Below, piece after piece: positions 18,105-26,863 of a stretch of 64,000 nt of DNA; the first letter of the stretch is position 1; every line of letters starts with the position of its first letter. The DNA comes from Bacteroides fragilis (GTDB lineage Bacteria; Bacteroidota; Bacteroidia; Bacteroidales; Bacteroidaceae). Under the pieces are notes generated by a model that did no database searches, was not told the DNA's origin, and worked only from the letters and a program-made list of their open reading frames with translations. The stretch covers positions 1,116,001 to 1,180,000 of the forward strand of contig NZ_CP018937.1 of assembly GCF_002849695.1 (NCBI RefSeq). Direction: 5' to 3'. The translations under genes were made by a program, and so were the position numbers.

Positions 18105-18452
18105 CTATACGATCGGTCTCCACTCCATGAAGTTCTCCACCTGGAATGTCGTCCATCGCTGTTCGTCCACATTCCAGTAGACTACTGCGCCTTCTATTTT
18201 TGTGGGATCATACTTCTTGTGGAATTCCGCTTCATAGTAGATCAGTGTCGCTTTCACCAACCTGAAGTCTCCGTTCTGCTTCTGATAAGCGATGGCTGCG
18301 TGCCCGTATTGCAGATGGTCGGTCAACGCTTCCAGGCGCTCCGCCATCCATTCGGCACACATTTCAGTGTATCCTTTCTCAAAGACAATCCGTTTTTTCC
18401 ATCTCAGTTTCATGGCTTCAGTTTGTGATGCCGGTCTTTTCTTCTGTTTCAT
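18105..18452 (-). CDS. Small DUF2693/SH3-barrel-like hypothetical protein
   Basis: 115 residues with a basic N-terminus (MKQKKRPASQTEAMKLRWKK) and a compact C-terminal region (EGAVVYWNVDEQRWTTFQVEN) resembling the small SH3-like beta-barrel proteins annotated in Bacteroides as DUF2693; the assignment is from general resemblance. It is the middle gene of the leftward cluster, 138 bp before the DUF4373 gene. No enzyme motif is seen. Confidence 0.6.
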   Translation of the reverse strand: MKQKKRPASQTEAMKLRWKKRIVFEKGYTEMCAEWMAERLEALTDHLQYGHAAIAYQKQNGDFRLVKATLIYYEAEFHKKYDPTKIEGAVVYWNVDEQRWTTFQVENFMEWRPIV

Positions 18453-18547
18453 ACGTATATGATTTAAAGGGTTAATAGATAAATTATCGCCCCAAAGGTA
18501 AGTCGGATCGAATGTATTCCGGTTTGATAAAATTCATTGTACGTATT

Positions 18548-18923
18548 TCAGCGCTTTCCTTCTTGGTTCTTTTTCTTTCTTTCCATCTTATTCCAGATTT
18601 CGTTGACGTAATTCCTGATTGTGCTGAAAACTAATGGTTTGAATACTCCATTTCTCATTTTCCCAAAAAGTTCTTTTTCCTCTATGTAGCGTGCCAATGA
18701 ATCTTTGCATGTCTTGATATTTTGTTCTTTTGCGTCCAATATGTAGGATTCTATCAGCGCTTTTATAACTCCTTCATTGTTGGAGATAATTCCCGGTATC
18801 TGCGCTCCTGTTTTTCTGCCTCTTGTTTCTTTAATAGATTCTGTGATAGGAGGTTGTGTTTTAGTGTTGGCGTTTTTTTACACTTTTGTTCACTGTCTGT
18901 AATAATTCATTTTCTTTATTCAT
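18548..18923 (-). pseudogene. Hypothetical protein gene frameshifted at an A7 run
   Basis: From ATG 18923 translation gives MNKENELLQTVNKSVKK then stops after 20 residues. The second frame continues from the same place as NANTKTQPPITESIKE…GIISNNEGVIKAL and runs to 18548, ending KKKNQEGKR. The switch lies in an A7 run (T7 on the plus strand, 18873-18879); removing one A restores one open frame of about 124 residues. The surviving downstream part can also be read alone from a TTG at 18739 (63 residues). The run could be a sequencing error, a real mutation or a slippage site. Function unknown. Confidence 0.6.
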
Positions 18924-18966
18924 GATTTTTTTATTTAATCAATAACTAAATGTTGTTAATATGTTG

Positions 18967-18998
18967 CAAAGGTAGAAAGGAATCTATCGGTAGGCAAA
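18967..18998 (-). promoter_or_regulatory. Promoter of the leftward cluster upstream of the capsule locus
   Basis: On the minus strand, -7 element TACCTTTG (18967-18974) and -33 element TTTG (18995-18998) are separated by 20 bp, an excellent Bacteroides promoter. Start of transcription is predicted near 18960, 37 nt before the ATG at 18923. It lies outside the invertible segment, so this cluster does not depend on the switch. Confidence 0.75.
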
Positions 18999-19078
18999 TA
19001 AAAGTGGAATTTAAGAGGGAATGAACGCTCTTGATAGGCTAATTATCTGATATATAATGTTGTATTAATGAAAAAAGT

Positions 19079-19104
19079 AAGTGTTTCAATAGACGTTCGT
19101 TTAA
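19079..19104 (+). repeat. Left inverted repeat of the invertible capsule promoter
   Basis: A 26-bp perfect inverted match to 19292-19317. The core (AATAGACGTTCGTTT) resembles the sites at B. fragilis capsule promoters inverted by the serine recombinase Mpi. No recombinase gene for it lies in this window, consistent with control from elsewhere. Confidence 0.92.
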
Positions 19105-19111
19105 TTGAACG

Positions 19112-19142
19112 CAAAGATAGAGGGTATTTTTAGAACTACAAA
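19112..19142 (-). promoter_or_regulatory. Capsule promoter, in OFF orientation in this sequence
   Basis: Inside the invertible segment the only good promoter reads leftward: -7 TATCTTTG (complement of 19112-19119) and -33 TTTG (complement of 19139-19142) with 19 bp between them. It points away from upxY. After inversion the -7 box would fall at 19277-19284 and transcription would start near 19292, giving a leader of roughly 170-220 nt before upxY. Confidence 0.85.
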
Positions 19143-19291
19143 ATGTTTAATAAAAAAAATGATTTTTTGCCTTTGTCTGTTGTTTTAATATGTTGAACCA
19201 TAAGTGTTTATGAATTAATAAAAAACAGTTTATTATCTGTCTGATTTTGTTTTCTGTTCTCTTCTGATTTATATACAAAAAACATGTGTTT

Positions 19292-19317
19292 TTAAACGAA
19301 CGTCTATTGAAACACTT
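19292..19317 (-). repeat. Right inverted repeat of the invertible capsule promoter
   Basis: Perfect reverse complement of 19079-19104. The 187 bp between the copies (19105-19291) is the switchable segment. Bases 19318-19462 form the fixed leader of the capsule transcript, the expected site of UpxY action. Confidence 0.92.
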
Positions 19318-19462
19318 TTTGTTTTCAATGCCCTCGTTTAAAGGCTATTATAATAAATAACTATTTTCTGCCTCTCCTTCTGTGATAGTGGAGGGTCATT
19401 AAATAACATGGATGCACTGAATTTTTCATTAAAATCCGCATTACATAACTTGACCGGGAGGT

Positions 19463-20101
19463 ATGCTTCGCTACTCCGGTGTCCCCAAAGAACATCCTGA
19501 CGTGAACGATATGACAACATCCGCATCTATCGAAGCTTCGATGGAGCGCTCTCAATCTATCTTATCTTCTTCCGCTTTGAACTGGTATGCCTTGCGTATC
19601 ACTTACGGGCGTGAACTGGCTTTGCAGGAGTACCTCAATTCGGAGGGGATCGAGAATTTCATCCCCATGCACTACGAATATACCATTAAAAACGAGCGTC
19701 GGGTTCGTAAGCTTGTTCCCGCAGTTCATAATCTGGTTTTTGTCCGTTCCTCGCGTAGTTGTATCGATGCCATTAAAGAAAGCAGGAGCGCCACGCTTCC
19801 TATCCGTTACATTATGGATCGTGAATATCATCGTCCCATCATCGTTCCTGATTCCCAAATGCGTAATTTCATGGCTGTCTCTGCGAATTATGATGAATCC
19901 CTGCTTTATTTCGAACCTTCTGAGTTGAACATCCGCAAGGGTACCCGTGTGCGTATCACCGGGGGGCTTTTCGAGGGGGTGGAGGGCGAGTTTGTCCGTG
20001 TCCGCAATGACCGTCGTGTCGTAGTCACGATCGAAGGTGTTATGGCTGTCGCCACCACTTTTGTCCATCCTTCATTGGTCGAATCTGTCACCGAAAAATA
20101 A
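19463..20101 (+). CDS. upxY: UpxY-family transcription antiterminator (NusG-like) of the capsule locus
   Basis: 212 residues from ATG 19463; ATG 19511 (MTTSASIEAS) gives 196 and is closer to the usual UpxY length. The NGN domain begins with NWYALRITYGRE, and a KOW motif follows (RKGTRVRITGGLFEGVEGEF). UpxY proteins are known to let RNA polymerase read through premature termination in the leader of their own capsule locus. It is the first gene after the invertible promoter and is followed by upxZ after 11 bp. With the promoter OFF it should be nearly silent. Confidence 0.93.
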   Translation: MLRYSGVPKEHPDVNDMTTSASIEASMERSQSILSSSALNWYALRITYGRELALQEYLNSEGIENFIPMHYEYTIKNERRVRKLVPAVHNLVFVRSSRSCIDAIKESRSATLPIRYIMDREYHRPIIVPDSQMRNFMAVSANYDESLLYFEPSELNIRKGTRVRITGGLFEGVEGEFVRVRNDRRVVVTIEGVMAVATTFVHPSLVESVTEK

Positions 20102-20112
20102 CATAACAAGAT

Positions 20113-20595
20113 ATGAACTATTTAGAATCAGAAATCTCCGCTCTTTATGCTTCTGCTCATGAACTTTGCTATCTGGGCATGGACGGTCGGCCGATCTACA
20201 GTGATCAATTCACCCGTCTGAATCGTGATGTTTTTTCTCAGGCTAATGCTTTGTACGACAAGCATGGTGATAGTGATGAAGAAGAGGCCCGGTTGTGTCT
20301 GTCGCTCTTGATGGGATATAATGCGACTCTCTATAATAACGGTGACAAGGAGGAGCGTATCCAACATATTCTGGATCGTTGCTGGGATGTACTGGAACAT
20401 CTGCCCGCCTCTCTGTTGAAAGTCCAACTGCTGGTTTATTGTTACGGAGAAGTTTTCGACGAGGAATTGGCCCGGGAAGCTCAGGCTATCATCGATACAT
20501 GGCAGGACAGAGAGTTGTCGGAAGAGGAGCGTGAGGTGATGGAACGCCTGAAGGATGTGCAAGAGAATCCGTATCCTTGGAGTGAGGTGGAGTGA
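20113..20595 (+). CDS. upxZ: UpxZ-family inhibitor of other loci's UpxY antiterminators
   Basis: 160 residues, acidic and helical, second gene of the locus. The position directly after upxY and the N-terminus (ALYASAHELCYLGMDGRPIYSDQFTR split around Leu-Cys-Tyr-Leu) match the UpxZ family. UpxZ proteins are known to inhibit UpxY of other capsule loci, so that one capsule dominates per cell. It ends 70 bp before the first biosynthetic gene. Confidence 0.9.
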   Translation: MNYLESEISALYASAHELCYLGMDGRPIYSDQFTRLNRDVFSQANALYDKHGDSDEEEARLCLSLLMGYNATLYNNGDKEERIQHILDRCWDVLEHLPASLLKVQLLVYCYGEVFDEELAREAQAIIDTWQDRELSEEEREVMERLKDVQENPYPWSEVE

Positions 20596-20664
20596 TTTCG
20601 GTATAGTAATTTAAAAGGTGTATATGGCGTTTGGTCAACTATCCTGCGAAGTTTGTCGTCTATT

Positions 20665-22488
20665 ATGATTAATATAACAGATAAGTCCGAGTGTTGCGGT
20701 TGCAATGCTTGTGGTGATGTATGTGCCCATAATGCTATAACATTCAAGACTGATATAGAGGGCTTTTGGTATCCTGAGATTGATAAGGATAAATGCACAG
20801 ATTGCGGATTGTGTGAAAAGGTTTGTCCAATTGTCAATATTGAGGAACTCAAGAAGAATGATTTCGAGAAACCGGAATGTTATGCTATGCAGCATAAAAA
20901 TTTAGAGTCACTTTTTAATAGTACATCTGGATCTGCGTTTGCAGCATTAGCAGAGCGAATGTATAAAGAGGGTGGTTATGTCGGTGGAGCTATTTATGAT
21001 GAAAATTGGGACGTAAAACAATTTATTTCTTCAGAAAAAAAAGATCTTGAACAACTTAGAAATTCTAAATTAGTGCAAAGTGACGCACAGGGTTTTTATA
21101 AAGCAGTAAGAGGCATTGTTCAGGCTGGTAATAAATGTCTTGTGTGTGGTCTTCCTTGTCAGATGGCCGCTCTTCGTGCTTTTTTACGTAAAGACTATGA
21201 AAATCTTGTCATAATTGATTTGATTTGTAGAGGAATTAATACCCCTAAACTACTTAAGGGGTATATGGAAATTCTTGAAGAACGCTTTCAATCAAAGATT
21301 ATCTATTTCAAAGTTAAAAACAAAGAATATGGTTGGCGTCAGTTAACTACTAAAGTCGTTTTTGAAAATGGTGAAGTTCTTTATGATACAAAAGATAAGA
21401 ATATATTCACTTTAGCATATCTGCAGACAAATGCATTCTGTCGACCTTCATGTTACACTTGTCAGTTTAAAGGTTATCCTCGTATTGCTGATATTACTAT
21501 AGCAGACCTTTGGGGAAAGCCTGGAATTATAGATAAAGATATGGATCATGATTTGGGGACATCCCTTGTTCTTGTTAATTCAAGGAAAGGGGGAAATTAC
21601 TATAATAAGATTGTAGATAAGGTAAAATCTAAACCAATAGATTTTCAGACAGCAACAGTGGGGAATCCGGCATTAATCAAACCGCTTTCTGCTCCAAAGG
21701 TGGACAGAGAAGAGTTCTTTAAGGACATGGAATGTATGTCATTTAAGGATTTGGTGCGTAAATATGTAAAAATATCATCAGAACTGCCACTTTCTGATAA
21801 GGATAAACTAAAAAATACAGCTAGATTTCTTTTGGGAGTAAAAAGGGTTTGTGGTTGGAACTTAGGGACAATTTGCAAAAACATCTATTATAATTTGCTT
21901 TGTAAAGCGGTTAAAACAAACATAACAGAAGGAAAATTTATGCTTATACATAAGCATTGTACACTTGATATAGCAAGGACGGCAACCATTGAGCTCGGAG
22001 GTATTTTGGATTTTGGATCTAAACGAATCAGAGGCTCTGTACTTGAAAGCCGATTACTCGTTGATCCTCATGGCAAGCTTATCACTAAAGGAGGAGTTTC
22101 CATAGGTTATGGAGCAGATATAGAGGTCTTTCGCGATGCTAATCTGACTTTTGGAGCAGATTTCTCAAGTAATATCAATGCTACGATTATTTGTGGACAC
22201 GATATAACTTTTGATGAAAAGGTATCTTTAGGTAGAGATGTTACGGTAAGAGATAATAGCGGTGAGCATTTTATATCACGTAGGGCATATAAAAATGTAA
22301 GACCTGTATTTATCGGAAAGCATTCTTGGCTATGTGAAGGTAGCATAATTATGCCTGGCACAAAGTTAGGAGCAGGTGTAATAGTCGGGGCGCGTTCTTT
22401 TGTCGCTGGAGGAAAATTTAAGAACTTTACTATGTTATCAGGTGCTCCGGCTGTGGTGGTAGATGAAGATGTGTTTGTAAAAATGTAA
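20665..22488 (+). CDS. Ferredoxin/FrhB-type reductase fused to a hexapeptide acyltransferase domain
   Basis: About 607 residues from ATG 20665; the frame opens at a TTG 12 bp earlier. Two [4Fe-4S] motifs come first (CGCNACGDVC near residues 10-20 and CTDCGLCEKVCP near 46-57). A FrhB-type (coenzyme F420 hydrogenase beta subunit) N- and C-terminal region follows (about 75-390), including VCGLPCQMAALRAF and CRPSCYTCQFK. From about residue 430 a left-handed beta-helix appears (VSIGYGADIEVF; VSLGRDVTVRD; LGAGVIVGARSFVAGG), typical of O-acetyltransferases. FrhB-like proteins are common in capsule loci with pyruvyl transferases. The fusion is unusual; the exact reaction is unknown. Confidence 0.85.
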   Translation: MINITDKSECCGCNACGDVCAHNAITFKTDIEGFWYPEIDKDKCTDCGLCEKVCPIVNIEELKKNDFEKPECYAMQHKNLESLFNSTSGSAFAALAERMYKEGGYVGGAIYDENWDVKQFISSEKKDLEQLRNSKLVQSDAQGFYKAVRGIVQAGNKCLVCGLPCQMAALRAFLRKDYENLVIIDLICRGINTPKLLKGYMEILEERFQSKIIYFKVKNKEYGWRQLTTKVVFENGEVLYDTKDKNIFTLAYLQTNAFCRPSCYTCQFKGYPRIADITIADLWGKPGIIDKDMDHDLGTSLVLVNSRKGGNYYNKIVDKVKSKPIDFQTATVGNPALIKPLSAPKVDREEFFKDMECMSFKDLVRKYVKISSELPLSDKDKLKNTARFLLGVKRVCGWNLGTICKNIYYNLLCKAVKTNITEGKFMLIHKHCTLDIARTATIELGGILDFGSKRIRGSVLESRLLVDPHGKLITKGGVSIGYGADIEVFRDANLTFGADFSSNINATIICGHDITFDEKVSLGRDVTVRDNSGEHFISRRAYKNVRPVFIGKHSWLCEGSIIMPGTKLGAGVIVGARSFVAGGKFKNFTMLSGAPAVVVDEDVFVKM

Positions 22489-22493
22489 TAAGA

Positions 22494-24221
22494 ATGTATA
22501 CTTTCAAAGAGCTTAAACGTGCGACAAAGCAAGATACTGTATCTCTTCCTAAGCTAAAAGTAGCCCTTTTGGGAGATACGGCGACTCAATTATTGGCAAC
22601 GGCCATTAAGGGAGAGGGTATTCTTAGAAACTATAATATTGAACTTTGGGAAGCTGAGTATAATCAAGTCGAACGACAAATAATGGATCCGACTTCGGAT
22701 TATTATCAGTTTGAACCTGATTACACTATTATATTTCATTCAACCCATAAATTATTAGAGAAGCATAGTCTTGTAAACTCTGATTTACAGAATAAACTTG
22801 CTGATGACAGACTTGATTTTGTTAGACTGCTATGCGAACAAGGTATAGGTAGAGTCATCTATTATAATTATCCGGAAATAGAAGATACTATTTGGGGAAG
22901 TTATGCTACAAAGGTTCAGAGTTCGTTCACATATCAGTTAACCAAGCTCAATTATGAACTGATGAATATTTCGCAAGCGTACCCTAATTTTTTTATATGC
23001 AATTTGGCGGGCATCTCGGCAAAATACGGTCGTAATTTCATGTTTGATAGTTCCGTATATGTCAATACAGAGATAATTCTTAGTCTTGATGCGCTTCCCA
23101 TCATATCTTCCCGTACAATAGATATAATTGCTGCTATACAAGGCAAGTTTAAAAAATGTCTTATTCTTGACCTAGACAATACCATCTGGGGTGGAGTTGT
23201 TGGTGATGATGGATGGGAAAACATCCAAGTAGGTCACGGATTGGGCATTGGCAAAGCCTTTACCGAGTTCCAGGAGTGGGTGAAGAAACTTAAAAATCGT
23301 GGCATTATCATTGCCGTGTGCAGTAAAAATAATGAAGGTAAAGCCAAAGAACCTTTCGAGAGGAATCCTGAAATGGTGCTTAAATTGGACGACATCGCTG
23401 TGTTTGTAGCAAACTGGGAGAATAAAGCGGACAATATCCGTACCATCCAGCGTACCCTTAATATCGGATTCGATTCCATGGTGTTCCTTGATGATAATCC
23501 GTTTGAACGTAATATGGTGCGTGAACACGTACCTGGAGTTACCGTTCCCGAACTTCCTGAAGACCCGGGTGACTACTTGGAATACCTTTACACATTAAAC
23601 CTATTCGAAACCGCAAGCTTTAGTGAAGACGATAAGGATCGTACGAAGCAGTATCAGATAGAAGCAAAAAGGGTATCACTGCAACAAAGTTTCACCAACG
23701 AAGCCGAATTCTTGAAGTCACTTGACATGGTGAGTGAGGTGAAAGGTTTCGATAAGTTCAATACGCCCCGTGTGGCACAGCTCTCGCAACGCAGCAACCA
23801 GTTTAATCTTCGTACTGTTCGCTATACCGAAGCCGAGATTGCTGCAATCGAATCAGATTTACATTATGCTACTTTCTCGTTCACTTTGGCTGATAGATTT
23901 GGTGACAATGGACTCATCTGTGTTATTATTCTTGAGAAGCAAGATACTGAAACCCTTTTTATCAATACTTGGTTTATGAGTTGCCGTGTGTTGAAACGCG
24001 GTATGGAAAACTTTACACTCAACACTTTGGTGGACTATGCACGCAGCAATGGGTTCAAACGTTTCATCGGCGAATATCTGCCTTCAGCCAAGAATCAGAT
24101 GGTTGAGGAACATTATCCCCACCTTGGATTCAGTAAAATGGAAGGTGGGGATAATGCTGCTAGATATGTGCTCGACGTGGAGACGTATGAAGAGAAGGAA
24201 TGTTATATAACAAAAAAATAA
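22494..24221 (+). CDS. FkbH-like HAD-superfamily protein
   Basis: 575 residues. An N-terminal SGNH-like region (residues 1-215) precedes the HAD-IIIC domain with LILDLDNTIWGG (Asp226 and Asp228), VCSKNN and FLDDNPFER. A C-terminal GNAT-like part follows (DRFGDNGLICVIIL…). FkbH proteins transfer and dephosphorylate a three-carbon unit from 1,3-bisphosphoglycerate to give glyceryl-ACP. An ACP gene follows after 19 bp, which supports this role. In a capsule locus the likely outcome is a glyceryl or related acyl decoration of a sugar; that is inference. Confidence 0.9.
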   Translation: MYTFKELKRATKQDTVSLPKLKVALLGDTATQLLATAIKGEGILRNYNIELWEAEYNQVERQIMDPTSDYYQFEPDYTIIFHSTHKLLEKHSLVNSDLQNKLADDRLDFVRLLCEQGIGRVIYYNYPEIEDTIWGSYATKVQSSFTYQLTKLNYELMNISQAYPNFFICNLAGISAKYGRNFMFDSSVYVNTEIILSLDALPIISSRTIDIIAAIQGKFKKCLILDLDNTIWGGVVGDDGWENIQVGHGLGIGKAFTEFQEWVKKLKNRGIIIAVCSKNNEGKAKEPFERNPEMVLKLDDIAVFVANWENKADNIRTIQRTLNIGFDSMVFLDDNPFERNMVREHVPGVTVPELPEDPGDYLEYLYTLNLFETASFSEDDKDRTKQYQIEAKRVSLQQSFTNEAEFLKSLDMVSEVKGFDKFNTPRVAQLSQRSNQFNLRTVRYTEAEIAAIESDLHYATFSFTLADRFGDNGLICVIILEKQDTETLFINTWFMSCRVLKRGMENFTLNTLVDYARSNGFKRFIGEYLPSAKNQMVEEHYPHLGFSKMEGGDNAARYVLDVETYEEKECYITKK

Positions 24222-24240
24222 TTATATATCAATAAATCAA

Positions 24241-24483
24241 ATGGATAGAAAAATCATAATGGAAAAGATACAAGATATCTTCCGTGATGTATTTGATGAC
24301 GAAGAACTAGTAGTAGAAGATTCAACGTCTTCTGATGATATTGAAGAGTGGGACTCGCTATCACATATTCAGTTAGTAGTGGCTGTAGAAAAGACCTTTG
24401 GACTAAAATTAACATCCAAAGAAATTCTTTCATGGGAAGATGTAGGTGAAATGGCGGACGCTATATATGCGAAGCTTGCTTAA
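24241..24483 (+). CDS. Acyl carrier protein
   Basis: 80 residues, acidic, with the phosphopantetheine attachment motif DSLSH and Ser39 as attachment site. It is distinct from a housekeeping fatty-acid ACP by context: it sits between the FkbH-like gene and the flippase gene in the capsule operon. It needs a 4'-phosphopantetheinyl transferase; one is encoded at 52666-53340, outside the capsule operon. It most likely carries the acyl unit made by the FkbH protein. Confidence 0.93.
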   Translation: MDRKIIMEKIQDIFRDVFDDEELVVEDSTSSDDIEEWDSLSHIQLVVAVEKTFGLKLTSKEILSWEDVGEMADAIYAKLA

Positions 24484-24486
24484 TAA

Positions 24487-26016
24487 ATGACAGGTTCGTC
24501 GAATAAAACTATTGCTAAAAACACCATCATGTTGTATCTACGTATGATGGTGAATATGGCTATATCACTTTATACCTCAAGAGTTGTTCTTCAGACTCTT
24601 GGTATTGTAGACTTTGGGGTATATGGTGTAGTTGGTGGGGTCGTTTCTATGTTCATGTTCTTTAATAATTCAATGGCGGGAGCTACTTCCCGTTTTTTGA
24701 CTTACGAATTAGGGTACGGTGATTTAAACAAATTAAAAGAAACATTCTCTTCAGCGTTGATTTTACATATAGGTATAGCCTTATTGATTTTTTTGCTGAG
24801 CGAAACAATAGGTGTATGGTTTCTGGAAAACAAATTAGTCATTCCAGTTGGGAGTTTAGATGCTGCCAGATGGGTATTACAGTTCTCCATACTAGCTATG
24901 ATGATAAATGTAATGCAGGTGCCGTTCAACGCATCTATCATATCTCACGAGCGTATGGATTATTTTGCCTATGTGGAAATACTCAACTCTGTACTTCGCC
25001 TGTTTATAGTCTATTTATTGGTGATAGGAGATTTTGATAAACTCAAACTTTACGCTATTCTGACGTGTGCAGTATCAACTGTCATAGCAATAATATATAG
25101 ATTTATATGCGTTCGAAACTTTGAAGAATGTCATTTTAAGTTCGTATGGAAACCTCAGTTACTTAAACCAATGCTTTTTTTTTCTGGGTGGAATTTTTAT
25201 GGAGAAATGAGTTTAATAGCTATTACTCAAGGTGTGAACATGCTATTAAATATGTGGTTCGGGCCGGTAATGAATGCAGCTTCAGATATTGCGGCCAGAG
25301 TACAGGGTATAGTGATGAATCTATCAACTAATGTTTCAACAGCTGTTCGTCCGCAAGTAGTGAAATGCTATTCCCAGCAGGAATTTCCTCGTATGCTCAG
25401 TTTAATGCGTAATGGTGCAAGGATTACATTTCTTTTAATGTTACTATTTACAGCCCCTCTTATGATTGAGGCGCACTACATATTAAACCTATGGCTAGGA
25501 GTTGTACCGGAACATACTGAGACATTGCTGCAATTTTCACTAATGTGGAATCTGACTGTTGCTATGTCTGTAACCCTTAATTTTGTGGTACAAGCATCGG
25601 GTGATGTCAAGTTTCAAAGTTTATTGTCCGGTTCTTTATATCTTTCAGTACTTCCCCTTACATACATTGCATTTAAAATGGACGCACCATATTGGATGCC
25701 GTATCTTTTAAAAGTCCTTACCGTATTCACAGCAGTTTTTGTATCATGCCATACGATCAAGAAGCATGTGCCTGATTTCTCTTTTGTTAAAATGGTAATG
25801 CCTGATTTGGTAAGAGCATACATTGTTTTAATTATGATATTATCACTTACGTATATCCTTACCTTGTTGATAGAAGAATCTTTTGTACGATTAGTAGTTT
25901 CCACACTATTTAGCGCTACTTTAATTTGTGTTTGTGGATACTACATAATTTTACCCAAGAATATTCGGGATAAGGTATTGATGGTTGCAAAAAATAAAAT
26001 ATTGAATAGAGATTAA
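24487..26016 (+). CDS. wzx: Polysaccharide flippase (Wzx-like, MATE/MOP superfamily)
   Basis: 509 residues with about 12-14 hydrophobic helices. The N-terminus (TIAKNTIMLYLRMMVNMAIS followed by LYTSRVVLQTLG) is typical of Bacteroides Wzx/RfbX-type proteins. It should move the lipid-linked repeat unit across the inner membrane for polymerisation by the Wzy encoded at 37901. It starts 3 bp after the ACP stop. Confidence 0.92.
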   Translation: MTGSSNKTIAKNTIMLYLRMMVNMAISLYTSRVVLQTLGIVDFGVYGVVGGVVSMFMFFNNSMAGATSRFLTYELGYGDLNKLKETFSSALILHIGIALLIFLLSETIGVWFLENKLVIPVGSLDAARWVLQFSILAMMINVMQVPFNASIISHERMDYFAYVEILNSVLRLFIVYLLVIGDFDKLKLYAILTCAVSTVIAIIYRFICVRNFEECHFKFVWKPQLLKPMLFFSGWNFYGEMSLIAITQGVNMLLNMWFGPVMNAASDIAARVQGIVMNLSTNVSTAVRPQVVKCYSQQEFPRMLSLMRNGARITFLLMLLFTAPLMIEAHYILNLWLGVVPEHTETLLQFSLMWNLTVAMSVTLNFVVQASGDVKFQSLLSGSLYLSVLPLTYIAFKMDAPYWMPYLLKVLTVFTAVFVSCHTIKKHVPDFSFVKMVMPDLVRAYIVLIMILSLTYILTLLIEESFVRLVVSTLFSATLICVCGYYIILPKNIRDKVLMVAKNKILNRD

Positions 26017-26050
26017 TCTTTAATCATTATAGATCAAAATATAATACAAG

Positions 26051-26863
26051 ATGAAAGTAGTACTCCTGGCAGGTGGTTTTGGCTCTCGTATTTCTGAAGA
26101 GAGCGTATTTAAGCCAAAGCCTATGATTGAGATCGGTGGAATGCCTATTCTTTGGCATATTATGAAAGAATATGCCTATTATGGTCACAAAGAATTTATA
26201 ATCTGCGCAGGTTATAAACAAGAATATATCAAAGAATGGTTTGCTAATTACTTCCTTTATAATTCGGATGTTACATTTAACTTCTGTAATGGAAAGAACG
26301 AAATGACAGTACATCATTCCTATCTTGAGGATTGGAAAGTGACAGTTGTAGATACTGGTTATAATACAATGACAGGAGGACGCATCAGACGTGTAAAGGA
26401 ATATGTAGGGAACGAAACATTTCTTATGACTTACGGTGATGGAGTATGCGATGTAGATATAAATAGAATAATAGAGTTTCATAAGTCACATGGTAAAATT
26501 GCAACCCTTACAGCAGTAAAGCAATTGCAAGATAAAGGTGTGCTAAACATTGGTGGAGATAATGCAGTAAAATCATTCCGTGAGAAAAGTTCAAATGATG
26601 GCGCTTCAATCAACGCAGGCTACATGGTTCTTGAACCAAGTATTTTTAATTACCTTACAGATGACAATTGCGTTTTAGAACAAACTCCACTTCGCAAACT
26701 CGTAGAAGATGGACAACTTATGTCGTATATACATACTGGATTTTGGCAGTGTATGGATAATATCCGCGAAAAGACCTTGCTTGAAAAATTACTTGCCTCC
26801 AATGCAGCACCTTGGAAAAGATGGGGACGAACTGTACCACAAGATAATTTTTGGAATGAGTAA
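26051..26863 (+). CDS. rfbF: Glucose-1-phosphate cytidylyltransferase
   Basis: 270 residues. The nucleotidyltransferase signature LAGGFGSRI and PKPMIEIGGMPILWH are at the N-terminus, with MTYGDGVCDVD (metal-binding Asp) near 130 and NAGYMVLEP near 195. It converts glucose-1-phosphate and CTP to CDP-glucose, the first step towards CDP-deoxysugars. It is followed, with an overlap of 8 bp, by a cupin and then rfbG. Confidence 0.95.
   Translation: MKVVLLAGGFGSRISEESVFKPKPMIEIGGMPILWHIMKEYAYYGHKEFIICAGYKQEYIKEWFANYFLYNSDVTFNFCNGKNEMTVHHSYLEDWKVTVVDTGYNTMTGGRIRRVKEYVGNETFLMTYGDGVCDVDINRIIEFHKSHGKIATLTAVKQLQDKGVLNIGGDNAVKSFREKSSNDGASINAGYMVLEPSIFNYLTDDNCVLEQTPLRKLVEDGQLMSYIHTGFWQCMDNIREKTLLEKLLASNAAPWKRWGRTVPQDNFWNE

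Noticed and set aside
26709..26855. Upstream extension of the cupin gene
   Set aside because: The extra 49 codons lie inside rfbF in another frame and have no cupin homology; the ATG at 26856 fits the family.
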